Source of the DNA: Oxytricha trifallax
Taxonomy: Eukaryota > Ciliophora > Spirotrichea > Sporadotrichida > Oxytrichidae
Length of the DNA: 64,000 nucleotides
NCBI GenBank assembly: GCA_000711775.1
Contig: ARYC01020269.1
Span: forward strand, 1-64,000
Reading direction: 5' to 3'
Both the position numbers and the translations under genes were made by a program. The notes under the pieces are model-generated. The model was not told the origin of the DNA, searched no databases, and saw only the letters and a list, made by a program, of their open reading frames with translations. Shown here piece by piece: positions 42,734 through 58,022 of this stretch (positions within the stretch are counted from its first letter, which is position 1; each line of letters begins with the position of its first letter).

Positions 42734-45700
42734 ATGAAAATCAGAAAATCTTTGAGAGATCATAACTTTTTAATTCGACAGCAGAGCATATACTTTTCTG
42801 CCTGTAGAAAGAAAGATTGCACTGTCCTCTACATTTCTACGCACGCTTCAGCTTTATCTCTATCGATTGTCCAAAGATCTCGGTACATTTTCATTTCTCA
42901 TTTAATGCGTAGATGAATAATAGAGGGATTTTCCTCAATGAAAATCAGAAAATCTTTGAGAGATCATAACTTTTTATTTCGACAGCAGAGCATATACTTT
43001 TCTGCCTATAGAAAGAAAGATTGCACTGTCCTCTACATTTCTACGCACGCTTCAGCTTTATCTCTATCGATTGTCCAAAGATCTCGGTACATTTTCATTT
43101 CTCATTTAATGCGTAGATGAATAATTAAGGGATTTTCCTCAATGAAAATCAGAAAATCTTTGAGAGATCATAACTTTTTAATTCGACAGCAGAGCATATA
43201 CTTTTCTGCCTATAGAAAGAAAGATTGCACTGTCCTCTACATTTCTACGCACGCTTCAGCTTTATCTCTATCGATTGTCCAAAGATCTCGGTACATTTTC
43301 ATTTCTCATTTAATGCGTAGATGAATAATTAAGGGATTTTCCTCAATGAAAATCAGAAAATCTTTGAGAGATCATAACTTTTTAATTCGACAGCAGAGCA
43401 TATACTTTTCTGCCTATAGAAAGAAAGATTGCACTGTCCTCTACATTTCTACGCACGCTTCAGCTTTATCTCTATCGATTGTCCAAAGATCTCGGTACAT
43501 TTTCATTTCTCATTTAATGCGTAGATGAATAATTAAGGGATTTTCCTCAATGAAAATCAGAAAATCTTTGAGAGATCATAACTTTTTAATTCGACAGCAG
43601 AGCATATACTTTTCTGCCTGTAGAAAGAAAGATTGCACTGTCCTCTACATTTCTACGCACGCTTCAGCTTTATCTCTATCGATTGTCCAAAGATCTCGGT
43701 ACATTTTCATTTCTCATTTAATGCGTAGATGAATAATAGAGGGATTTTCCTCAATGAAAATCAGAAAATCTTTGAGAGATCATAACTTTTTATTTCGACA
43801 GCAGAGCATATACTTTTCTGCCTATAGAAAGAAAGATTGCACTGTCCTCTACATTTCTACGCACGCTTCAGCTTTATCTCTATCGATTGTCCAAAGATCT
43901 CGGTACATTTTCATTTCTCATTTAATGCGTAGATGAATAATTAAGGGATTTTCCTCAATGAAAATCAGAAAATCTTTGAGAGATCATAACTTTTTAATTC
44001 GACAGCAGAGCATATACTTTTCTGCCTATAGAAAGAAAGATTGCACTGTCCTCTACATTTCTACGCACGCTTCAGCTTTATCTCTATCGATTGTCCAAAG
44101 ATCTCGGTACATTTTCATTTCTCATTTAATGCGTAGATGAATAATAGAGGGATTTTCCTCAATGAAAATCAGAAAATCTTTGAGAGATCATAACTTTTTA
44201 TTTCGACAGCAGAGCATATACTTTTCTGCCTATAGAAAGAAAGATTGCACTGTCCTCTACATTTCTACGCACGCTTCAGCTTTATCTCTATCGATTGTCC
44301 AAAGATCTCGGTACATTTTCATTTCTCATTTAATGCGTAGATGAATAATTAAGGGATTTTCCTCAATGAAAATCAGAAAATCTTTGAGAGATCATAACTT
44401 TTTAATTCGACAGCAGAGCATATACTTTTCTGCCTATAGAAAGAAAGATTGCACTGTCCTCTACATTTCTACGCACGCTTCAGCTTTATCTCTATCGATT
44501 GTCCAAAGATCTCGGTACATTTTCATTTCTCATTTAATGCGTAGATGAATAATAGAGGGATTTTCCTCAATGAAAATCAGAAAATCTTTGAGAGATCATA
44601 ACTTTTTAATTCGACAGCAGAGCATATACTTTTCTGCCTATAGAAAGAAAGATTGCACTGTCCTCTACATTTCTACGCACGCTTCAGCTTTATCTCTATC
44701 GATTGTCCAAAGATCTCGGTACATTTTCATTTCTCATTTAATGCGTAGATGAATAATAGAGGGATTTTCCTCAATGAAAATCAGAAAATCTTTGAGAGAT
44801 CATAACTTTTTATTTCGACAGCAGAGCATATACTTTTCTGCCTATAGAAAGAAAGATTGCACTGTCCTCTACATTTCTACGCACGCTTCAGCTTTATCTC
44901 TATCGATTGTCCAAAGATCTCGGTACATTTTCATTTCTCATTTAATGCGTAGATGAATAATATAGGGATTTTCCTCAATGAAAATCAGAAAATCTTTGAG
45001 AGATCATAACTTTTTAATTCGACAGCAGAGCATATACTTTTCTGCCTATAGAAAGAAAGATTGCACTGTCCTCTACATTTCTACGCACGCTTCAGCTTTA
45101 TCTCTATCGATTGTCCAAAGATCTCGGTACATTTTCATTTCTCATTTAATGCGTAGATGAATAATAGAGGGATTTTCCTCAATGAAAATCAGAAAATCTT
45201 TGAGAGATCATAACTTTTTAATTCGACAGCAGAGCATATACTTTTCTGCCTATAGAAAGAAAGATTGCACTGTCCTCTACATTTCTACGCACGCTTCAGC
45301 TTTATCTCTATCGATTGTCCAAAGATCTCGGTACATTTTCATTTCTCATTTAATGCGTAGATGAATAATAGAGGGATTTTCCTCAATGAAAATCAGAAAA
45401 TCTTTGAGAGATCATAACTTTTTAATTCGACAGCAGAGCATATACTTTTCTGCCTATAGAAAGAAAGATTGCACTGTCCTCTACATTTCTACGCACGCTT
45501 CAGCTTTATCTCTATCGATTGTCCAAAGATCTCGGTACATTTTCATTTCTCATTTAATGCGTAGATGAATAACTAAGGGATTTTCCTCAATGAAAATCAG
45601 AAAATCTTTGAGAGATCATAACTTTTTAATTCGACAGCAGAGCATATACTTTTCTGCCTATAGAAAGAAAGATTGCACTGTCCTCTACATTTCTACGCAC

Positions 45701-48700
45701 GCTTCAGCTTTATCTCTATCGATTGTCCAAAGATCTCGGTACATTTTCATTTCTCATTTAATGCGTAGATGAATAATTAAGGGATTTTCCTCAATGAAAA
45801 TCAGAAAATCTTTGAGAGATCATAACTTTTTAATTCGACAGCAGAGCATATACTTTTCTGCCTATAGAAAGAAAGATTGCACTGTCCTCTACATTTCTAC
45901 GCACGCTTCAGCTTTATCTCTATCGATTGTCCAAAGATCTCGGTACATTTTCATTTCTCATTTAATGCGTAGATGAATAATAGAGGGATTTTCCTCAATG
46001 AAAATCAGAAAATCTTTGAGAGATCATAACTTTTTAATTCGACAGCAGAGCATATACTTTTCTGCCTGTAGAAAGAAAGATTGCACTGTCCTCTACATTT
46101 CTACGCACGCTTCAGCTTTATCTCTATCGATTGTCCAAAGATCTCGGTACATTTTCATTTCTCATTTAATGCGTAGATGAATAATTAAGGGATTTTCCTC
46201 AATGAAAATCAGAAAATCTTTGAGAGATCATAACTTTTTAATTCGACAGCAGAGCATATACTTTTCTGCCTATAGAAAGAAAGATTGCACTGTCCTCTAC
46301 ATTTCTACGCACGCTTCAGCTTTATCTCTATCGATTGTCCAAAGATCTCGGTACATTTTCATTTCTCATTTAATGCGTAGATGAATAATAGAGGGATTTT
46401 CCTCAATGAAAATCAGAAAATCTTTGAGAGATCATAACTTTTTATTTCGACAGCAGAGCATATACTTTTCTGCCTATAGAAAGAAAGATTGCACTGTCCT
46501 CTACATTTCTACGCACGCTTCAGCTTTATCTCTATCGATTGTCCAAAGATCTCGGTACATTTTCATTTCTCATTTAATGCGTAGATGAATAATAGAGGGA
46601 TTTTCCTCAATGAAAATCAGAAAATCTTTGAGAGATCATAACTTTTTATTTCGACAGCAGAGCATATACTTTTCTGCCTATAGAAAGAAAGATTGCACTG
46701 TCCTCTACATTTCTACGCACGCTTCAGCTGTTATCTCTATCGATTGTCCAAAGATCTCGGTACATTTTCATTTCTCATTTAATGCGTAGATGAATAATAG
46801 AGGGATTTTCCTCAATGAAAATCAGAAAATCTTTGAGAGATCATAACTTTTTATTTCGACAGCAGAGCATATACTTTTCTGCCTATAGAAAGAAAGATTG
46901 CACTGTCCTCTACATTTCTACGCACGCTTCAGCTTTATCTCTATCGATTGTCCAAAGATCTCGGTACATTTTCATTTCTCATTTAATGCGTAGATGAATA
47001 ATAGAGGGATTTTCCTCAATGAAAATCAGAAAATCTTTGAGAGATCATAACTTTTTAATTCGACAGCAGAGCATATACTTTTCTGCCTGTAGAAAGAAAG
47101 ATTGCACTGTCCTCTACATTTCTACGCACGCTTCAGCTTTATCTCTATCGATTGTCCAAAGATCTCGGTACATTTTCATTTCTCATTTAATGCGTAGATG
47201 AATAATAGAGGGATTTTCCTCAATGAAAATCAGAAAATCTTTGAGAGATCATAACTTTTTAATTCGACAGCAGAGCATATACTTTTCTGCCTATAGAAAG
47301 AAAGATTGCACTGTCCTCTACATTTCTACGCACGCTTCAGCTTTATCTCTATCGATTGTCCAAAGATCTCGGTACATTTTCATTTCTCATTTAATGCGTA
47401 GATAAATAATAGAGGGATTTTCCTCAATGAAAATCAGAAAATCTTTGAGAGATCATAACTTTTTAATTCGACAGCAGAGCATATACTTTTCTGCCTATAG
47501 AAAGAAAGATTGCACTGTCCTCTACATTTCTACGCACGCTTCAGCTTTATCTCTATCGATTGTCCAAAGATCTCGGTACATTTTCATTTCTCATTTAATG
47601 CGTAGATGAATAATTAAGGGATTTTCCTCAATGAAAATCAGAAAATCTTTGAGAGATCATAACTTTTTAATTCGACTGCAGAGCATATACCTTTCTGCCT
47701 ATAGAAAGAAAGATTGCACTGTCCTCTACATTTCTACGCACGCTTCAGCTTTATCTCTATCGATTGTCCAAAGATCTCGGTACATTTTCATTTCTCATTT
47801 AATGCGTAGATGAATAATTAAGGGATTTTCCTCAATGAAAATCAGAAAATCTTTGAGAGATCATAACTTTTTAATTCGACAGCAGAGCATATACTTTTCT
47901 GCCTATAGAAAGAAAGATTGCACTGTCCTCTACATTTCTACGCACGCTTCAGCTTTATCTCTATCGATTGTCCAAAGATCTCGGTACATTTTCATTTCTC
48001 ATTTAATGCGTAGATGAATAATAGAGGGATTTTCCTCAATGAAAATCAGAAAATCTTTGAGAGATCATAACTTTTTATTTCGACAGCAGAGCATATACTT
48101 TTCTGCCTATAGAAAGAAAGATTGCACTGTCCTCTACATTTCTACGCACGCTTCAGCTTTATCTCTATCGCATGTCCAAAGATCTCGGTACATTTTCATT
48201 TCTCATTTAATGCGTAGATGAATAATAAAGGGATTTTCCTCAATGAAAATCAGAAAATCTTTGAGAGATCATAACTTTTTAATTCGACAGCAGAGCATAT
48301 ACCTTTCTGCCTATAGAAAGAAAGATTGCACTGTCCTCTACATTTCTACGCACGCTTCAGCTTAATCTCTATCGATTGTCCAAAGATCTCGGTACATTTT
48401 CATTTCTCATTTAATGCGTAGATGAATAATAAAGGGATTTTCCTCAATGAAAATCAGAAAATCTTTGAGAGATCATAACTTTTTATTTCGACAGCAGAGC
48501 ATATACCTTTCTGCCTATAGAAAGAAAGATTGCACTGTCCTCTACATTTCTACGCACGCTTCAGCTTAATCTCTATCGATTGTCCAAAGATCTCGGTACA
48601 TTTTCATTTCTCATTTAATGCGTAGATGAATAATAAAGGGATTTTCCTCAATGAAAATCAGAAAATCTTTGAGAGATCATAACTTTTTATTTCGACAGCA

Positions 48701-51700
48701 GAGCATATACCTTTCTGCCTATAGAAAGAAAGATTGCACTGTCCTCTACATTTCTACGCACGCTTCAGCTTAATCTCTATCGATTGTCCAAAGATCTCGG
48801 TACATTTTCATTTCTCATTTAATGCGTAGATGAATAATAAAGGGATTTTCCTCAATGAAAATCAGAAAATCTTTGAGAGATCATAACTTTTTAATTCGAC
48901 AGCAGAGCATATACTTTTCTGCCTATAGAAAGAAAGATTGCACTGTCCTCTACATTTCTACGCACGCTTCAGCTTTATCTCTATCGATTGTCCAAAGATC
49001 TCGGTACATTTTCATTTCTCATTTAATGCGTAGATGAATAATAGAGGGATTTTCCTCAATGAAAATCAGAAAATCTTTGAGAGATCATAACTTTTTATTT
49101 CGACAGCAGAGCATATACTTTTCTGCCTATAGAAAGAAAGATTGCACTGTCCTCTACATTTCTACACACGCTTCAGCTTTATCTCTATCGATTGTCCAAA
49201 GATCTCGGTACATTTTCAATTCTCATTAAATGCCTAGATGAATAATAAGGGATTTTACTCAATGAAAATCAGAAAATCTTTGAGAGATCATAACTTTTTA
49301 ATTCGACAGCAGAGCATATACTTTTCTGCCTGTAGAAAGAAAGATTGCACTGTCCTCTACATTTCTACGCACGCTTCAGCTTTATCTCTATCGATTGTAC
49401 AAAGATCTCGGTACATTTTCATTTCTCATTTAATGCGTAGATAAATAATAAAGGGATTTTCCTCAATGAAAATCAGAAAATCTTTGAGAGATCATAACTT
49501 TTTAATTCGACTGCAGAGCATATACCTTTCTGCCTATAGAAAGAAAGATTGCACTGTCCTCTACATTTCTACGCACGCTTCAGCTTAATCTCTATCGATT
49601 GTCAAAGATCTCGGTACATTTTCATTTCTCATTTAATGCGTAGATGAATAATTAAGGGATTTTCCTCAATGAAAATCAGAAAATCTTTGAGAGATCATAA
49701 CTTTTTAATTCGACAGCAGAGCATATACCTTTCTGCCTATAGAAAGAAAGATTGCACTGTCCTCTACATTTCTACGCACGCTTCAGCTTAATCTCTATCG
49801 ATTGTCCAAAGATCTCGGTACATTTTCATTTCTCATTTAATGCGTAGATGAATAATAAAGGGATTTTCCTCAATGAAAATCAGAAAATCTTTGAGAGATC
49901 ATAACTTTTTAATTCGACAGCAGAGCATATACTTTTCTGCCTATAGAAAGAAAGATTGCACTGTCCTCTACATTTCTACGCACGCTTCAGCTTTATCTCT
50001 ATCGATTGTACAAAGATCTCGGTACATTTTCATTTCTCATTTAATGCGTAGATAAATAATAGAGGGATTTTCCTCAATGAAAATCAGAAAATCTTTGAGA
50101 GATCATAACTTTTTAATTCGACAGCAGAGCATATACTTTTCTGCCTATAGAAAGAAAGATTGCACTGTCCTCTACATTTCTACGCACGCTTCAGCTTTAT
50201 ATCTATCGATTGTCCAAAGATCTCGGTACATTTTCATTTCTCATTTAATGCGTAGATGAATAATAGAGGGATTTTCCTCAATGAAAATCAGAAAATCTTT
50301 GAGAGATCATAACTTTTTATTTCGACAGCAGAGCATATACTTTTCTGCCTATAGAAAGAAAGATTGCACTGTCCTCTACATTTCTACGCACGCTTCAGCT
50401 TTATCTCTATCGATTGTCCAAAGATCTCGGTACATTTTCATTTCTCATTTAATGCGTAGATGAATAATAGAGGGATTTTCCTCAATGAAAATCAGAAAAT
50501 CTTTGAGAGATCATAACTTTTTATTTCGACAGCAGAGCATATACTTTTCTGCCTATAGAAAGAAAGATTGCACTGTCCTCTACATTTCTACGCACGCTTC
50601 AGCTTTATCTCTATCGATTGTCCAAAGATCTCGGTACATTTTCATTTCTCATTTAATGCGTAGATGAATAATAGAGGGATTTTCCTCAATGAAAATCAGA
50701 AAATCTTTGAGAGATCATAACTTTTTAATTCGACAGCAGAGCATATACCTTTCTGCCTATAGAAAGAAAGATTGCACTGTCCTCTACATTTCTACGCACG
50801 CTTCAGCTTAATCTCTATCGATTGTCCAAAGATCTCGGTACATTTTCATTTCTCATTTAATGCGTAGATGAATAATAAAGGGATTTTCCTCAATGAAAAT
50901 CAGAAAATCTTTGAGAGATCATAACTTTTTAATTCGACAGCAGAGCATATACTTTTCTGCCTATAGAAAGAAAGATTGCACTGTCCTCTACATTTCTACG
51001 CACGCTTCAGCTTTATCTCTATCGATTGTCCAAAGATCTCGGTACATTTTCATTTCTCATTTAATGCGTAGATGAATAATAGAGGGATTTTCCTCAATGA
51101 AAATCAGAAAATCTTTGAGAGATCATAACTTTTTATTTCGACAGCAGAGCATATACTTTTCTGCCTATAGAAAGAAAGATTGCACTGTCCTCTACATTTC
51201 TACGCACGCTTCAGCTTTATCTCTATCGATTGTCCAAAGATCTCGGTACATTTTCATTTCTCATTTAATGCGTAGATGAATAATAGAGGGATTTTCCTCA
51301 ATGAAAATCAGAAAATCTTTGAGAGATCATAACTTTTTAATTCGACAGCAGAGCATATACCTTTCTGCCTATAGAAAGAAAGATTGCACTGTCCTCTACA
51401 TTTCTACACACGCTTCAGCTTTATCTCTATCGATTGTCCAAAGATCTCGGTACATTTTCAATTCTCATTAAATGCCTAGATGAATAATAAGGGATTTTAC
51501 TCAATGAAAATCAGAAAATCTTTGAGAGATCATAACTTTTTAATTCGACAGCAGAGCATATACTTTTCTGCCTATAGAAAGAAAGATTGCACTGTCCTCT
51601 ACATTTCTACGCACGCTTCAGCTTTATCTCTATCGATTGTCCAAAGATCTCGGTACATTTTCATTTCTCATTTAATGCGTAGATGAATAATAGAGGATTT

Positions 51701-54700
51701 TCCTCAATGAAAATCAGAAAATCTTTGAGAGATCATAACTTTTTAATTCGACAGCAGAGCATATACCTTTCTGCCTATAGAAAGAAAGATTGCACTGTCC
51801 TCTACATTTCTACGCACGCTTCAGCTTTATCTCTATCGATTGTCCAAAGATCTCGGTACATTTTCATTTCTCATTTAATGCGTAGATGAATAATAGAGGG
51901 ATTTTCCTCAATGAAAATCAGAAAATCTTTGAGAGATCATAACTTTTTATTTCGACAGCAGAGCATATACTTTTCTGCCTATAGAAAGAAAGATTGCACT
52001 GTCCTCTACATTTCTACGCACGCTTCAGCTTTATCTCTATCGATAGTCCAAAGATCTCGGTACATTTTCATTTCTCATTTAATGCGTAGATGAATAATAG
52101 AGGGATTTTCCTCAATGAAAATCAGAAAATCTTTGAGAGATCATAACTTTTTATTTCGACAGCAGAGCATATACTTTTCTGCCTATAGAAAGAAAGATTG
52201 CACTGTCCTCTACATTTCTACGCACGCTTCAGCTTTATCTCTATCGATTGTCCAAAGATCTCGGTACATTTTCATTTCTCATTTAATGCGTAGATGAATA
52301 ATAGAGGGATTTTCCTCAATGAAAATCAGAAAATCTTTGAGAGATCATAACTTTTTATTTCGACAGCAGAGCATATACTTTTCTGCCTATAGAAAGAAAG
52401 ATTGCACTGTCCTCTACATTTCTACGCACGCTTCAGCTTTATCTCTATCGATTGTCCAAAGATCTCGGTACATTTTCATTTCTCATTTAATGCGTAGATG
52501 AATAATAGAGGGATTTTCCTCAATGAAAATCAGAAAATCTTTGAGAGATCATAACTTTTTATTTCGACAGCAGAGCATATACTTTTCTGCCTATAGAAAG
52601 AAAGATTGCACTGTCCTCTACATTTCTACGCACGCTTCAGCTTTATCTCTATCGATTGTCCAAAGATCTCGGTACATTTTCATTTCTCATTTAATGCGTA
52701 GATGAATAATAGAGGGATTTTCCTCAATGAAAATCAGAAAATCTTTGAGAGATCATAACTTTTTATTTCGACAGCAGAGCATATACTTTTCTGCCTATAG
52801 AAAGAAAGATTGCACTGTCCTCTACATTTCTACGCACGCTTCAGCTTTATCTCTATCGATTGTCCAAAGATCTCGGTACATTTTCATTTCTCATTTAATG
52901 CGTAGATGAATAATAGAGGGATTTTCCTCAATGAAAATCAGAAAATCTTTGAGAGATCATAACTTTTTAATTCGACAGCAGAGCATATACCTTTCTGCCT
53001 ATAGAAAGAAAGATTGCACTGTCCTCTACATTTCTACGCACGCTTCAGCTTTATCTCTATCGATGTCAAAGATCTCGGTACATTTTCATTTCTCATTTAA
53101 TGCGTAGATGAATAATAAAGGGATTTTCCTCAATGAAAATCAGAAAATCTTTGAGAGATCATAACTTTTTAATTCGACAGCAGAGCATATACTTTTCTGC
53201 CTATAGAAAGAAAGATTGCACTGTCCTCTACATTTCTACGCACGCTTCAGCTTTATCTCTATCGATTGTCCAAAGATCTCGGTACATTTTCATTTCTCAT
53301 TTAATGCGTAGATGAATAATAAAGGGATTTTCCTCAATGAAAATCAGAAAATCTTTGAGAGATCATAACTTTTTAATTCGACAGCAGAGCATATACTTTT
53401 CTGCCTATAGAAAGAAAGATTGCACTGTCCTCTACATTTCTACGCACGCTTCAGCTTTATCTCTATCGATTGTCCAAAGATCTCGGTACATTTTCATTTC
53501 TCATTTAATGCGTAGATGAATAATAAAGGGATTTTCCTCAATGAAAATCAGAAAATCTTTGAGAGATCATAACTTTTTAATTCGACAGCAGAGCATATAC
53601 TTTTCTGCCTATAGAAAGAAAGATTGCACTGTCCTCTACATTTCTACGCACGCTTCAGCTTTATCTCTATCGATTGTCCAAAGATCTCGGTACATTTTCA
53701 TTTCTCATTTAATGCGTAGATGAATAATAGAGGGATTTTCCTCAATGAAAATCAGAAAATCTTTGAGAGATCATAACTTTTTAATTCGACAGCAGAGCAT
53801 ATACCTTTCTGCCTATAGAAAGAAAGATTGCACTGTCCTCTACATTCCTACGCACGTTCAGCTTTATCTCTATCGATTGTCCAAAGATCTCGGTACATTT
53901 TCATTTCTCATTTAATGCGTAGATGAATAATTAAGGGATTTTCCTCAATGAAAATCATAAAATCTTTGAGAGATCATAACTTTTTAATTCGACTGCAGAG
54001 CATATACCTTTCTGCCTATAGAAAGAAAGATTGCACTGTCCTCTACATTTCTACGCACGCTTCAGCTTTATCTCTATCGATTGTCCAAAGATCTCGGTAC
54101 ATTTTCATTTCTCATTTAATGCGTAGATGAATAATTAAGGGATTTTCCTCAATGAAAATCAGAAAATCTTTGAGAGATCATAACTTTTTAATTCGACTGC
54201 AGAGCATATACCTTCTCTGCCTATAGAAAGAAAGATTGCACTGTCCTCTACATTTCTACGCACGCTTCAGCTTTATCTCTATCGATTGTCCAAAGATCTC
54301 GGTACATTTTCATTTCTCATTTAATGCGTAGATGAATAATAGAGGGATTTTCCTCAATGAAAATCAGAAAATCTTTGAGAGATCATAACTTTTTATTTCG
54401 ACAGCAGAGCATATACTTTTCTGCCTATAGAAAGAAAGATTGCACTGTCCTCTACATTTCTACGCACGCTTCAGCTTTATCTCTATCGATTGTCCAAAGA
54501 TCTCGGTACATTTTCATTTCTCATTTAATGCGTAGATGAATAATTAAGGGATTTTCCTCAATGAAAATCAGAAAATCTTTGAGAGATCATAACTTTTTAA
54601 TTCGACTGCAGAGCATATACCTTTCTGCCTATAGAAAGAAAGATTGCACTGTCCTCTACATTTCTACGCACGCTTCAGCTTAATCTCTATCGATTGTCCA

Positions 54701-57035
54701 AAGATCTCGGTACATTTTCATTTCTCATTTAATGCGTAGATGAATAATTAAGGGATTTTCCTCAATGAAAATCAGAAAATCTTTGAGAGATCATAACTTT
54801 TTAATTCGACAGCAGAGCATATACTTTTCTGCCTATAGAAAGAAAGATTGCACTGTCCTCTACATTTCTACGCACGCTTCAGCTTTATCTCTATCGATTG
54901 TCCAAAGATCTCGGTACATTTTCATTTCTCATTTAATGCGTAGATGAATAATAGAGGGATTTTCCTCAATGAAAATCAGAAAATCTTTGAGAGATCATAA
55001 CTTTTTATTTCGACAGCAGAGCATATACTTTTCTGCCTATAGAAAGAAAGATTGCACTGTCCTCTACATTTCTACGCACGCTTCAGCTTTATCTCTATCG
55101 ATTGTCCAAAGATCTCGGTACATTTTCATTTCTCATTTAATGCGTAGATGAATAATTAAGGGATTTTCCTCAATGAAAATCAGAAAATCTTTGAGAGATC
55201 ATAACTTTTTAATTCGACTGCAGAGCATATACCTTTCTGCCTATAGAAAGAAAGATTGCACTGTCCTCTACATTTCTACGCACGCTTCAGCTTTATCTCT
55301 ATCGATTGTCCAAAGATCTCGGTACATTTTCATTTCTCATTTAATGCGTAGATGAATAATAGAGGGATTTTCCTCAATGAAAATCAGAAAATCTTTGAGA
55401 GATCATAACTTTTTATTTCGACAGCAGAGCATATACTTTTCTGCCTATAGAAAGAAAGATTGCACTGTCCTCTACATTTCTACGCACGCTTCAGCTTTAT
55501 CTCTATCGATTGTCCAAAGATCTCGGTACATTTTCATTTCTCATTTAATGCGTAGATGAATAATAGAGGGATTTTCCTCAATGAAAATCAGAAAATCTTT
55601 GAGAGATCATAACTTTTTATTTCGACAGCAGAGCATATACTTTTCTGCCTATAGAAAGAAAGATTGCACTGTCCTCTACATTTCTACGCACGCTTCAGCT
55701 TATATCTCTATCGATTGTCCAAAGATCTCGGTACATTTTCATTTCTCATTTAATGCGTAGATGAATAATAGAGGGATTTTCCTCAATGAAAATCAGAAAA
55801 TCTTTGAGAGATCATAACTTTTTATTTCGACAGCAGAGCATATACTTTTCTGCCTATAGAAAGAAAGATTGCACTGTCCTCTACATTTCTACGCACGCTT
55901 CAGCTTTATCTCTATCGATTGTCCAAAGATCTCGGTACATTTTCATTTCTCATTTAATGCGTAGATGAATAATAGAGGGATTTTCCTCAATGAAAATCAG
56001 AAAATCTTTGAGAGATCATAACTTTTTAATTCGACAGCAGAGCATATACTTTTCTGCCTATAGAAAGAAAGATTGCACTGTCCTCTACATTTCTACGCAC
56101 GCTTCAGCTTTATCTCTATCGATTGTCCAAAGATCTCGGTACATTTTCATTTCTCATTTAATGCGTAGATGAATAATAGAGGGATTTTCCTCAATGAAAA
56201 TCAGAAAATCTTTGAGAGATCATAACTTTTTATTTCGACAGCAGAGCATAAACTTTTCTGCCTGTAGAAAGAAAGATTGCACTGTCCTCTACATTTCTAC
56301 GCACGCTTCAGCTTTATCTCTATCGATTGTCCAAAGATCTCGGTACATTTTCATTTCTCATTTAATGCGTAGATGAATAATTAAGGGATTTTCCTCAATG
56401 AAAATCAGAAAATCTTTGAGAGATCATAACTTTTTAATTCGACAGCAGAGCATATACTTTTCTGCCTATAGAAAGAAAGATTGCACTGTCCTCTACATTT
56501 CTACGCACGCTTCAGCTTTATCTCTATCGATTGTCCAAAGATCTCGGTACATTTTCATTTCTCATTTAATGCGTAGATGAATAATAGAGGGATTTTCCTC
56601 AATGAAAATCAGAAAATCTTTGAGAGATCATAACTTTTTAATTCGACAGCAGAGCATATACTTTTCTGCCTATAGAAAGAAAGATTGCACTGTCCTCTAC
56701 ATTTCTACGCACGCTTCAGCTTTATCTCTATCGATTGTCCAAAGATCTCGGTACATTTTCATTTCTCATTTAATGCGTAGATGAATAATAAAGGGATTTT
56801 CCTCAATGAAAATCAGAAAATCTTTGAGAGATCATAACTTTTTAATTCGACAGCAGAGCATATACTTTTCTGCCTATAGAAAGAAAGATTGCACTGTCCT
56901 CTACATTTCTACGCACGCTTCAGCTTTATCTCTATCGATTGTACAAAGATCTCGGTACATTTTCATTTCTCATTTAATGCGTAGATAAATAATAGAGGGA
57001 TTTTCCTCAATGAAAATCAGAAAATCTTTGAGAGA

Positions 57036-57220
57036 TCATAACTTTTTATTTCGACAGCAGAGATATACTCTTCTGCCTATAGAAAGAAAGATGCACTGTC
57101 CTCTACATTTCTACGCACGCTTAGTTTATCTCTTCGATTGTCAAAAGATCTCGGTACATTTTATTTCTCATTTAATGCGTAGATGAATAATAGAGGGATT
57201 TCCTCAATGAAAATCAGAAA
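57036..57220 (+). repeat. Degenerate satellite monomer near the right edge
   Basis: Clustered losses include AGAGATATACTCTTCTGCC, AAAGATGCACTG, GCTTAGTTTATCTCTTCG and GGGATTTCCTC. It lies about 900 bp before the array ends and separates typical units from the edge-type units. Confidence 0.75.
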
Positions 57221-57818
57221 ATCTATGAGAGATCATAACTTTTTAATTCGACAGCAGAGCATAAACCTTTCTGCCTATAGAAAGAAAGATTGCACTGTCC
57301 TCTACATTTCTACGCACGCTTCAGCTTAATCACTATCGATTGTCCAAAGATCTCGGTACATTTTCATTTCTCATTTAATGCGTAGATGAATAATTAAAGG
57401 ATTTTACTCAATGAAAATCAGAAAATCTTTGAGAGATCATAACTTTTTAATTCGACAGCAGAGCATAAACTTTTCTGCCTATAGAAAGAAAGATTGCACT
57501 GTCCTCTACATTTCTACGCACGCTTCAGCTTTATCACTATCGATTGTCCAAAGATCTCGGTACATTTTCATTTCTCATTTAATGCGTAGATGAATAATTA
57601 AAGGATTTTACTCAATGAAAATCAGAAAATCTTTGAGAGATCATAACTTTTTAATTCGACAGCAGAGCATATACTTTTCTGCCTATAGAAAGAAAGATTG
57701 CACTGTCCTCTACATTTCTACGCACGCTTCAGCTTTATCACTATCGATTGTTCAAAGATCTCGGTACATTTTCATTTCTCATTTCATGCGTAGATGAATA
57801 ATTAAAGGATTTTACTCA

Positions 57819-58022
57819 ATGAAAATCAGAAAATCTTTGAGAGATCATAACTTTTTAATTCGACAGCAGAGCATATACTTTTCTGCCTGTAGAAAGAAAG
57901 ATTGCACTGTCCTCTACATTTCTACACACGCTTCAGCTTTATCTCTATCGATTGTCCAAAGATCTCGGTACCTTTTCGATTCTCATTACATGCCTAGATG
58001 AATAACTAAGGGATTTTACTCA
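57819..58022 (+). repeat. Satellite monomer, rare CCTAG type at array edge
   Basis: The 3' half has ACACACGC, GTACCTTTTCGATTCTC and CATTACATGCCTAG, and the linker reads AACTAAGGGATTTTACTC. The next copy always has GCATCTACTTTTCTG and CTGTAG. The same two-monomer signature occurs with its ATG junction at 116, 523, 1134, 2391, 8926 and 58023, and I did not see it elsewhere. It is the penultimate unit of the array. Confidence 0.9.

Noticed and set aside
116..58001. Some two hundred 60-residue ORFs, one per monomer, as individual genes
   Set aside because: They are the same frame of a tandem satellite; variation is mostly amino-acid changing, many units are frameshifted, and no independent evidence of expression is visible. 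Listing each would misrepresent the array.
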